A stretch of 25,618 nucleotides of DNA, taken from NCBI GenBank assembly GCA_003427395.1, contig BFEA01000721.1:177204-202821 (forward strand), given 5' to 3'. This stretch comes from Chara braunii (Eukaryota; Streptophyta; Charophyceae; Charales; Characeae). Shown here piece after piece: positions 10,819 through 22,400 of this stretch. The notes beneath the pieces are model-generated. The model searched no databases and had not been told where the DNA came from. It saw only the letters and a program-made list of their open reading frames with translations. How positions within the stretch are numbered: position 1 is the stretch's first letter; each line of letters begins with the position of its first letter. The translations under genes were made by a program, and so were the position numbers.

Positions 10819-12268
10819 CGATTGTGGCCCGATGGACCACAGATCATATATTAAATTGATCAGAACAGAATCAACAGATACTACACTTGATTTTACTTAG
10901 CCAAAATGTGACAGGTATTACAAGGCTGACATGCCCCCGTCAGTATACGGGCTCAAAATGTGACAGGTATTACAAGGCTGACATGCCCCAGTCAGTATAC
11001 GGGCTAACTGTTTTCTGTTGACTTTGGGACTCCAGAAACTGCTCTTAGTGGACCTTCTCCTGACTGAGGCTGAGTCGACGGTGTGGCAAGGGGCTTGGAG
11101 CCTCAGATGCTTTCGCTTGGATATGCTCATGTTGTGTTTTCTTCTGTGGTTTATATTTGGCAGGTATGACAAGGCTGATATGCCCCAGTATGTGATCCAC
11201 CTTCTCTCTCTTGCTTACAAGTACAAGGTAACACATCTTAAGAAGGTTTGCATTCAGGAACTGGAGAGTGGACTTCTGAGCACGGAAAATGTGATAGATG
11301 TGCTTTTATGCTCTCAGCTATTTCAGATGCGCAATCTCTACCGTCGATGTGAGGAGTTTGTTCTCAGTCACTTTTCAGAGATTGAAAAATCGGATGGCTG
11401 GAAGGTGCTGATGGAAACTGACAGAGAGCTGGCCCAAGAGCTCCGGTGTAAGCACATAGAGCGATTAATGGCGCGGTCATGTGGGGCAGAGCATTGCCAA
11501 AGCAAACAATCGGGAGACTGGCATGGCCTAAAGAATTTAGAAACCGACAGGACCACTGTTCAGAGACCAGGTGATGGAGCAGGAGGTGCCTTCGTTGATC
11601 ACCCTCAGATCCAGAATGTGATGACAGATGATCAGGTACGAAGGCTGTTTCCACTGGCTCGCTAATTGGCAGTGTAGTTCAGGTGGCTTGGTGTTCTTTT
11701 TTTTTTTTTTCAAATTTTTAATTACCCCTATTTCTTCTTCTTCTTCTTCTTCTTTTTTAAATGAAAAAAATAGAGCTGTCTTCTCCTCATCGGGGGACAA
11801 GCTGTATTTTACTACCCTATTTTCTTCGCTCAATACTGTGGCCTTTTTTTTTTTTTTTTTTTTTTTTTTCAGGAGGGGTTCCACACCCCTTTCAATCGTA
11901 CTCCAGAGGACCTCCCCTTTCAGCAAGCACAATGATTTCGAGAGACCGCTCGCTGTCGGCCTCTGTGAGCCTCGACCAAGCCTCCGTCATGCCCAGCTGG
12001 ATGTAAGGGACGCTGGGCCCGTTTCCTGGCTTGTAAATAAATAAAACACATTTTTGGAAGGAAAAAAAAAGAAGGCGGCCTCTGATATTCGGGAATACAT
12101 CCCATCCGGATCGCGACTTGTCACAGCAGCGCTTGAGGAAAGACAAAGTGGTCCGTGAAGATTTGTTCCCTGATAGAAATTCCTGTCAACACCAATTCGC
12201 CATGAGCATCACAACCCAGAAACATTGACAGCGAACGAAAGAACCGACCAAAAAACAGAGGAAAATAA

Positions 12269-12338
<70 letters not shown>

Positions 12339-12355
12339 ACCCACCCACCCACCCN

Positions 12356-12400
<45 letters not shown>

Positions 12401-13366
12401 ACCCACCCACCCACCCACACACACACACCAGAGTTGAGCATTTCTTTTTTGAAATGGCACCTCACCCAACCTGCCCACATTTTTTTAACTACAGGCCGCC
12501 CTCAATAATAAATAAATAAATAAATCTCATGGTGACCCAACCCACCCAAGTGTTTTTTTGAATTTTTCCTCCCACACCCAACCTGCCCATCACCCGTAAA
12601 AAAACCTTCACCCTGACCCACCCAGACCCGAGAGAACAAAATTACCCGCCCGCACCCGGTACCTAATTATTTTCAACCTTCACCCGCCCGTTCCCCATTG
12701 TCTCAGTTCCTTCGAACATTTACAAGCACCACGGCAACATCCTCGGATGACGGTGCGAAAATTCAAAGCATGTCCACTTTCAGCTGCCTTTGGATGACAG
12801 CGCAAAAATTTAAAGCGCTCCACAAGTTTGAATTGGGAAGCGAACCTTGCCAATTGCTGTGGTTAGGTTCGATCCCCGTTGTTTTAATGGGAGCGAACAT
12901 CCTGTTGTTTGGGCCGTAGTCCAGCTGCCACCGGTAGAGAGTGACACATTTTTTCAAGGAGGATCCCAACGTTCGATTTGCAATTGGCGCAACTCTTTCT
13001 TTTTCGAGGCTGACAACTTTTTTTTCCAGGGGGCCAGGGTGGAGACTTTCGGTTTCCTGGGCCTCCAACTTTTGAAGTCCACAGGTGGACCGCAGCTGGG
13101 AAATATGTATGCTGGGGGTGGGGCCGGGGGGACGGTTCTTATGGGTGTCCTGGGTCTGTGGGTCTGGGTGACCCAGGCCTAGTGCTCACCCGCGGGTCAC
13201 CCACCCATTAGGGTGTCCCAAGCCTTACATGGACCCGCCGGTCACCCACCCAGGCTGGCTCACCAAGCTCCACCCTCATCCCACCCATGCCAGCTTATGA
13301 CCCAATGCCTCATGGGTGGGGTGGGTGCGGGTGGGTTGTGGATCTGGGTACCCGTTGCTCATCTCT

Positions 13367-13413
<47 letters not shown>

Positions 13414-16400
13414 CACATCAAATGCTTCTTATATCTGTGTGCATCACGCACCGTGATTAGAATTTCAATACCACAATACAACTCATCCACGACACTCTCT
13501 CTCTCTGTTTCTTCTTCTTCTGCTTTTTTTTTTTTTTTTTTTTTTTTAATTTAATACAGAACCCTTCGGTTCTGGCTCCTGCCATTCTGGGGAGCAACAG
13601 TCCGGTTCCTATTCCCCCGGCAAGTCAAAATATGAATACAGTAAAGACACACACATACTCCTCCCCATTATGGCTGAGAGGCCTGAGTGGACGGCATTGA
13701 TTACTTCCCTGGGGAAGGATGCACCACACCTCACCCCTGCCTAAGCTAGCTAATATCCACTTCCTCCTGATCCTATGAGTCGCCTGGCTCCTAGCTCCTC
13801 TCAGCTAAGTGCTGTCGGATAAACCTGAACGCTAGAGCCGATGTCTGGAGCTGACATCTAAGGTTTTTGCAAAGGATTATTTCTATGCAGCTCTACCTGA
13901 TCCTAACAAGACAACTCATGTGAACTTGTTCCTTCTTGACTTCTATGGGGTTTTTATTCTCTAACCTTCATCCCTCTCAGCTTTTAGGTTGCCAGGTACT
14001 CTATATCCTATCTGCACTGCTGTTTCTACCTTTGGCCTTCTCTTAAACCCTAAACCCTAGACTTTTCGGGTCATCTTTTTTTTTTTTTTTTTTCAGCCCC
14101 TTGAACCGTCCTTCCATTTATACCAATCCCAGTTCAACTGTCTGTGACTGGACTTGATCTATGGACATCAGGTTGTCTGTCTCCTCCTGTTGGTCCCTCT
14201 GTTGGGTCCCTGCAATTTTCCAGACTAACCTTGGCGTGTTGCCCTCTATGTCTCCTATCTTCCCTTCTCCGAGTTTCTCTTTTTTAAACTTGTCGACAAA
14301 TTCTTGTTGCCTTGTAGGGTCTAATTTTATGAGCTTCGCCACTTTATTCCAATCTGTTTGGTATTCGTCCTGTAGTAGGTGAAGGAAGATCTGCCAAGCT
14401 TATGGCTCTGATATAGCTTGAGAAGTTATAGTTTCCTTGCACCTTCTTTTCCATATTATCCACAGAGTAAGAGGCCGAAGTCTCCGAAATAACGTCCTTT
14501 GCCACGCCGAGGTTAAGTTTGGCTCCTGCAGACCAGTTAGCCATGTGATGCTGTTACCTGGCAGGGTTGTTCCTGTTAGAGAATCCCACAAGGCTTTTGT
14601 TTTCTTCCGAATGTCGGTCGCCTTTGAACAGGACAGCAGGCAATGTAGTAGGTCCTCTGGGACTCCCTCATGACAGATAGCACATATGTCATATAGTGGG
14701 TGTCTATCCCCTTGTAGAAGATGAGCCATTGCATACTTCTGATGCGGGTGTTTCTGATTGCCAACGGAACTTGCCATGAGATTTGAGTCCTGGTCCCTAA
14801 TCCTCCCGAAACATGCTTCTGCCATCTTGTAAGAAGTGTGTCGCTTGTGTTTACTGATCTCCTCCGAAGTTTGTATCCAACCTTGGTAGTGTAGTCTACG
14901 ATACTCGTTCTGCGTTTTACCGTTGTTTGAGCAGAATGGGTTTTCCATGCCCATTCTGTTCGGTCGAATTCAAGGTCTTGCAACTCCTCCGTGGGGTTGA
15001 AGATTCTATACTTGTCGTCCTCAATCACTCTCACTTTCCTCACTGCTGACATCCTGGCCGTTACTTTAGCTACACTTGTTGTATTGACGACACTTATCAT
15101 CTGACCCGGATGCTGTATGTTATGGATTGACCACAACGCCCATTGTCTTGCCGAAAGAGCCCCTGTCGGGATAGCTTCCCAACTTCCCGTCGCCCACTCC
15201 CCTGCTGTCCTTTTGGAAGGGGCCTGTAGAAGCTGCAACCATTCAGGGGGAATGTATTGAAGGAGATCCGTGAGATTATCTAGCAGATTATGACAACCCT
15301 TGAGCGTATCCCGCAGCTCCTGGCATGTTTTCCATCGGTTGTGCTGACTGTTCCAAATGTGACTGATTTTCCAGGCGCCCTTCTCCACCCACTTAATCCA
15401 GCATCCATCCTGGGTAGTTAGCGTCCAAGGCTTATCAACTTGGTTTTTAACTCATTGGTAACGATTGGTTGCAAAAAAGTGGTTGCCGTAACACTTCCTC
15501 CCTGTTTGTTGGATGTCACGTCTTAGCTGGGAAGATCTCTCTCCAAGATTTGATGAGGTACATCCAGTAATCCTCCTGCGAGACATGTTGCTGCTGGTGA
15601 TGATGCTGGTGTTGTACTCCTCGGCGGGCGGACCATGATTTGGACATCAGCGAAAAGTATCCTCTCATATTATTTGGGGAAGAGGCCTTTGGGAGTTGTC
15701 TGATTTTGTAGAGTGCCAAAGGACTCCACGACAGTGTGTGGTTAGTGAGCAACTTTACTATACATTTAGTCTGCAAGGCTTTGGTCTATGCGACTGGGTC
15801 CAAAATTCCCAGTCCTCCTTGGCCCTTCGGTTGTGTGAGATACCCCCAAGCCACCTTAGGAATGAAGCTCTGGGTAGAAGGATTACCAGTCCACATATAT
15901 GCTGCAGAACGTGCTTTGAGAGCATTTGCCATTCTCGTGTCCGGCGTCCAGATGATTGCTGCATACCATCGCATAGAGAAGATGGAGGCATTTAGAATCA
16001 GTGCCCTTCCAAATATTGAGGTGTATATATTGGTTCAGGTATCTAATTTGCGAATCATACGCGTTAACATCTCTGGAGCCATCGCTTGATCAGGTCCTGC
16101 ATTTGTAAGATTGATGCCCAGGAACCTCAATGGAGTCTTAGCATCTTGCCATATGAACCCTTCGGGCGTGATGTCTTGAGATGGTTGCTCCATTTTCGAT
16201 AGCCACCAGCCTGTAGTTTTCTGCCAATTGACATTCATCTCGGATGCCAGCTGGAAGGCTTGCATACTACGCGTGAGAGCTTGAAATGAAGCGCTGGAGG
16301 CTCTAATCAAGACGGTAAGATCGTCAACAAAAAGGAGAGTGGTAGGTAAGCATACGTGATGATAGGGATTAGTCGGTTCCGCAACTAGCCTCTCTATTGC

Positions 16401-19400
16401 CGGGTCCTTTCTCAAAAAGGATGCTATCGCCTCCATAGTGAAGAGAAAGAGGGGGGCTGCTAGAGGATCTCCTTGTCACACAAAACGACTCATTTTATAT
16501 GGCGGAGAAAGGAAGCCGTTAAGTTGTACTTGCCCGTATGCATCATTGTACAACACCCTCACCCATTTTTGAAAATTCGGTATCTTCTCCATACATTGTT
16601 GTTGGAAGTTCCAGTTGACCTGATCATACGCCTTCTCAAAGTCAAAGAAGAGTATGGCTGCGTTAAGTTTCTTGTCTGTGATGTACCTCTCCGACTCTGT
16701 TAATGTCATGACGTTGTCGAGGATGAATCTTCCAGGGATAAATCCTGTTTGGTCAATGTGGAAACAACTCCGGGTAATATTCCTAAGTTTGTTGGCTAGT
16801 AGTTTCGCCAGTATCTTGCACACTACCGTAAGTAGTGTTATTGAGCGGTAATTCCTAATATCTATGGGGTCTCCTTTTTTGTATAATAGTGTAACAACCC
16901 TTGTACTTATGAACTTGCCTAGTCCTTCTTCTTGGTAGGCTAAGTTCAAAAATTCATATATTCTGTCTGAAAAATTGGCCAGAAAGTCTGCCAAAATTCC
17001 TTCGATAGTCCATCTCTTCTCGGGGTTTTGTTCGGTTGCATGGAGAGCAGCGCCGACTTGACCTCCTCTGATGTGATTGGTTTGTCCAGCTCTGCTGCTT
17101 GTTCCTGTGACAGAGTTTTATCCAGATGCCTCAAAAAAAATTGTCTTGCTTCTTGTACTTGAGTTGGAGGGTGGTGGTCCTCCCTAGAGGTGTAGAGTTC
17201 CTTGTAGAAGTCCGCTGCTATGGTTAGCATTTCGTGAGGCTCCGACGTAGTAGTATCTCCCTTCTTCAGCTGATCGATGAGCTTATTGCGCGCGTTTATT
17301 TTGATCTTTTGAAAAAAGTACTTAGTCATCCTTTCTCCTTGTTCGAGTTCCTTGACTCTGGCTCGTAGACGTAGTCCAACGCCTTTCTAGGCCTTCCACT
17401 TCGATAGTTGGAGTTTCGCTGCAAAGAATGCTTCTTCAAGATGTGTCTGTCCCGGTTAGGATACCAGATTCCTCTCCGCTATATGCAAGACTGCTTCCAA
17501 CTCCTCCTTTGCCTTTCTCTGTGCTGCGATTATCCTTGAAGCTTTGGCTGAAGCGTTGGACAGGTTTCCCACCGTATGTGGGAATGTGTTGATCCTTGTT
17601 CCATAGGCCGAGCAGGGTTCAACGATGTGGTCCTTCATTTCTTTGGTTTCTAAGAGGGAGTTATTGACTTTAAAGTAGCCCGGGCCTCTTTTTGGGGCTG
17701 CGTCTAGAAGTAAATTTAGGTATATGAATTTGTGATCTAAGCCCGCAGCATATGGCAGTTGACTAATACCTGTTGCTTGGACTGCTCCGTGTAGTTGTTA
17801 TGAGATAAGAAAGAAATCTTTCCTGGACGCCGAGATGTGCTGGCTACGACTACGTTTGAGATAATTGAAAGCTCTGGTTGAGGGTTGCCTCATACGATAT
17901 GGGTCAATTAGTTGGTGCTCCGTCATGAGGTTGTGTATGGCTGCTGCTTCGTCCCAACCTGTTCCCTCCATTGCTGATGCTTCACCTGACATTCTATCTA
18001 GACCCTGATCTAATGTCGCATTCCAATCACCTCCCATAATCAGGTGAGACAGAGTGGTACAATGTGGGGAAATAGATCCTATGAGCTCAACTCTTTGTTG
18101 CTGAGAGCTAGGACAATACAAAGAAAGACGACGGAAGCGCTCTTGTTTGTAGTCAAAATCTACTTTGACCCATCTCACCTCTCTGTTATCTCTAAGAACC
18201 GAAACTATCTGCATCGTCTGGGATGCCCTCGATCTAGAATGAATAAGCACTGCAGTACCTGATGAACCTGACCTTGGGGACAAGGCCCAATAAGCTTGCT
18301 TAATCCATCTTAGTCTTCTAAGAATCTCCTGCTGGACTATTTGATGGTCTTGATTACTTGTCAGATGCGTCTCTTGCAGGCACAAGATATCTGGCGGGTT
18401 AGTACCATACCAGTCCAATGCTTGGGTGAAATTGTTTCACTTTCGCTCGTTGGGGAGAATAGACGCCATGCCATTGACATTCCATGATACTATCCGCAGG
18501 TCCGACGTTGGATTAAGCGTTCTGGGTGCCGGAGTCCCATCTAAGACGTCCATGGTTAGTCAGTGACTTGGATGTCTACCTCCTTTGCTCCCATTGTGTT
18601 GTTTCATTTGTGGACGAAGGTGACTTCCTTCTTCTGAGCCAGAGCGTTTATTTTTGTGTGCCAGCTGCCACCATTTGCCAGGAACAGTCTGTAGTTGGAC
18701 ACCAACGCAGCCGCAAAGGCCGCTCTCTCTGCTGCTTCTCCGTGGCCTAAGAGCCCGTAGGGGCTAGATTCGACTACCTGCCAGGGAACCCACTCCAAGT
18801 CGTCTGATAGGACGAGTTTCTCGTTTACCCGGACCATGACTGGACCGCAGATCTACTCTGTGTCGCTGTCTTGCCGGGTCCTTCCATTCTTCCATATTAT
18901 CATGCTGTCCTCCTAGTGTGAACATTGGAGTGAGAGCATCTTGAAATTGGGGTGAGAGCGTGCCGTCCTGGATCGCCTGGCTGGTTATTGTAATGAGAGC
19001 CCCCGTCTTGTGGACTGCAATTTCCCAGTCCTTGTGGGCAATGTTCCACCTGCAAGGAATGAGGTTTTCGCAGATGTTCATTTTTCCTTGTGCCCACCTG
19101 TGCTACTGCTTCAACTGCGGTCATTTGACCGTCCGCTATATTCTGCAGAGACTGATGCTTGTTTGTGAATTCCTTGTTTTTCGTTGTGAGTAAGGCTACC
19201 TGGGCCTCAATTATGCGTTTCTTTCTTCTCAAGTCCGTCGACGTTCCCTCTTTTGTCAGCGGTGCTGTGTTCTGTTTGAGGCTGTCCTCCTTTTTTGTCT
19301 TCTCCTGCATCCTTTTCCCTTTTTTTGCCTTGGCAGGATGCAATGGCAGGACAGTACAGAATAAAACGGACAAGACCCAAAGGTGCACCGAAAGAAAGGA

Positions 19401-22400
19401 TCCCCCCGAGGGAGACCAACATCTGTTGTAATGATGGGACCCTTCAGAGGCGAGCAGTAGAAACCCAAGACTTCATTGATAAGAAAAGACTACAGATCAC
19501 TCAAGGAGAACGAGCAAGTGGCCGAAGAACCGAAAGTATATTATCAATGGTTGGCGAACGAGGGTTTAGGGTTTAGGGCCTAGGGTTTTAACGACATAAA
19601 GAAAAAGGGAGGGCAGATAAAAAAGGGACAGGGAGGGCGGTGACTCAGGAGCAGGATGGCTAAATGGACGTTCACACGTTAGCTTGATAAGGGGCAAACT
19701 TCTTCTAGAAAGAATAGAATTATTTGACAGATCTGGGTTCCAGGTCTGAGAGGAAGAGTGTTGCACGGCAAGCTGAAAGTCAATCCTCCGCCAAGGTGGA
19801 GCAATCAATGCTGCTCAGGGGTCCTTCGGCCAGAAGGAAGGAAGCGTGCGTGTTCCTTAATGTAATGCATGTTTTGACTTGCCGGTGGAATAGGAACCAG
19901 ACTGACGCTCCCCAGAATAGAAGGAGCTAGGGCCATAAGGTCCTATTTTCTTTAAAAAAAAATAAAAAAATAAAAAAATAAGATGCTCGTCTCTGTCCAC
20001 CTACGACATTGGCCACTGGAACTGTTTATCATATGCAGGATTGTCCAAATAAAGCATGTCCCCTTCCACTCTCGTTTTCAGACACACGTCCAGGCCCTGA
20101 ATCCTCGTGTAGGGTCCTTTTTGCCCCCGTTTCGGCCTGGGCTGAGGGCGGCCGAGTTGGGCCTCAGTCTTTCCACGAGACATATGGCATGGGTTATTGC
20201 AAATAGTTTGGACTGGAATTAATGAAAGAAAAATGAGAAAATGCAAAAAAAGAAATTGAACTCTGAAAGCTAATTTGTTGTTTGTTATGTTTTTTTTTTT
20301 TTTTTTTTTTTTTGTTCCCATATTCAGTACTCTTTTTTTGCACATTTTTGTTTATCAAGGAGTCGGCTTGATAATGTGTGGTGCACCTCACAGCACACAG
20401 TGCAGCACACAGGTGTGAGGCAAGTATCTTTGTAGAATAATACGTGAATTTGTTGAATAAAAGTTATAAAACCCAATAAATACAAAAGTAACAAAACGGA
20501 TATTTTAAACTTTTCAAGTTCCCAATTTCCCAGCAGTTCCTCTGACTGTCTCATGTATTTTGCAAGCGTTGAATATTTGTGGTGCGCTGCACCACTGTCT
20601 GTCGTTATGGTACAAGCATGATTCGAAAGTGGAACTCTAGTCTCTTGACTAGTTGATTGATGACTCGTGATGAGTTTTTTTTTTCTTCAATATTTGGCAG
20701 GGTCCCTGTGGACGCCTCTCTGAAGCAGGGAGGTGTTGCAGCCCCTTTGGCAAGGAAGGAATGGCCAGATCGGGACTGGTCGAGGCACAGTCCCAGATTG
20801 AGCCACATAGTAATACAGGAACGGTGGAAAACCATATAGCCGACGACAAGCGTGTCAACATGATGAGAGCTGCAGAAGTTTGCTCAGGGGGTGTGACATC
20901 GTGCAGGATAGTTGGGATGACTGGAAGTGAGATGGAGCAGGAAGCACCGAAAGATGTAGAAACAGTGGAAAGATCTGGGATGGAGAGGGACCAGAAAAAG
21001 GGCGATTCTGTACATGATATCCTTGCAGTGGGAGTTCGTTCATCTTGGGTAGAGGACGCAAGTCTTGCCACCTCAGATTCATTGCTCCCATGTGCACTCG
21101 AAAGAATGAAAGGATCAGGCACAGATGCGATGCAGGCACAAGAAATGTGCGCTCATGCAAGGGTGGAAGAGGGGTTGTGTACACAAGAGAGGCACGGTGT
21201 GTCGTCGGAAAAGGAGCGTGTCATGCAAATCCCGGTCGGGCTCATGACCTGTTCCAGAGAGCAGGTCATAGGTATTCCGGTAGCCATACACTGTCAGAAG
21301 GAAGCGCTGGCGACTGTCGCAATGGATGGAGGCTGTGGAAAGAGCATGGGCACAAGGATTGAATCACTCCCCGTTCATACAGGGATATCGACTTCCTCCT
21401 CACTGCCGTCCCTTCAAATTCCAAAGCTCATCCACTCAACAACGATGGTATGCAGTCTTCCCTATTCCCCCTTTTTTTTATTTGAACCCATTTCTGGATT
21501 TATGCATGTCATTCTAGCACAGGGCCCATGCTAATCTTCTCTGCATCATTCCGATTACAAGGGATGTAGCGAATGACAGTCTTCCATTGTTCTTTCTCCC
21601 AGGTTTCCTTCTTGGGTGGGAGGAAAAAAAAACATAAAGAATAGCCTGGTAAGAATTCACCTTTTGTCTGAGTCCATGTCTCTCTGATCGCATCTTGAAC
21701 GGTTCAGCCACCTAAGAGAGAGTTGTTTAGTTTGAAAAAGCTTGAGCCTTTTGTCTGAGTCCATAACTCCTCGTAAGGTGCCTTGTTTTATTTATTTTTA
21801 TCTTCCCTACTTTCTTCTCTCTTTTTACCTCCCTCTAGCTACTCATATCCATACCTTATATATACCTTACCTGCAGGCCCTGCCAAGCTAATGACGAATC
21901 ACAGACACCATTGGCTTGGGCCTCCTGGCTGGTTGTGGAAGTAATCGGCCTGGTTACTGCTCCCCACACAGAGCAGAGATTGATAGGCATAGACCCATAA
22001 CCTTAGGATAGCTTAGCTCTAGCTAATAAATTTAAGCTTCGTCCCTGCATCCATACTGAGGCCTGCTTTTTTAATATTTATTTGTTATTTTAATATTTTT
22101 TATATTTTACGCTTCGTCCCTGCTTCCATACTGAGCCCTGGTGTTTTATTTGTTATTTTTCATATTTTTTTCAAGAACCATGCTTCTTTCTGATGCTGGG
22201 GAGCTGCACCTACTGGGAACCAAGCCTAGCGTCCCTTCAATAAGCAATTAAAAGCTTGCAATTTTGCAAATGACCCTTTCTTGATAACCAGATGTGATTC
22301 AAAATATTCTGTTACTTCAATTGGTTTGTGATCAAGAACTGCGTAAGCTGCCGGATGGGGAATGTCAGGGCATACACACACTGCAACTTTTTCTACGAAG

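Larger units (their letters stand above)
13524..19335 (-). mobile_element. Nearly full-length L1-type LINE (copy 2)
   Basis: Minus strand, in order: ORF1 (about 19310-18604), ORF2 with apurinic endonuclease, reverse transcriptase and zinc-binding tail (18553-14118), a 3' region with telomere-like repeats (14060-14045), the family's terminal hairpin (GCTCCCCAGAATGGCAGGAGC, near 13594-13574), and an A-tail (T run 13524-13547). Several stops and frameshifts make it inactive now. The 5' boundary is uncertain because another LINE fragment begins on the other strand at about 19340. At roughly 5.8 kb it has the size and plan of a complete plant L1. Confidence 0.85.

Noticed and set aside
10621-10854. 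Frames rich in Val-Cys or His-Thr
   Set aside because: They are translations of the (GT)n microsatellite.
11018-11163. N-terminal extension of the exon 3 frame back to an ATG
   Set aside because: These bases are the repeated intron unit ending in a good acceptor (TTTGGCAG); BTB continuity requires joining to exon 2 instead.
12121-12480. Frames over the CA/TC tract
   Set aside because: They are microsatellite translations and contain an ambiguous base.
12840-12890. tRNA-like B-box GGTTCGATCCC
   Set aside because: No A-box at the right distance and no foldable cloverleaf; it lies within the hAT-like element.
13524-19980. One LINE with a 5' inversion from twin priming
   Set aside because: Both halves have their own hairpin and A-tail, which a twin-priming product would not have.
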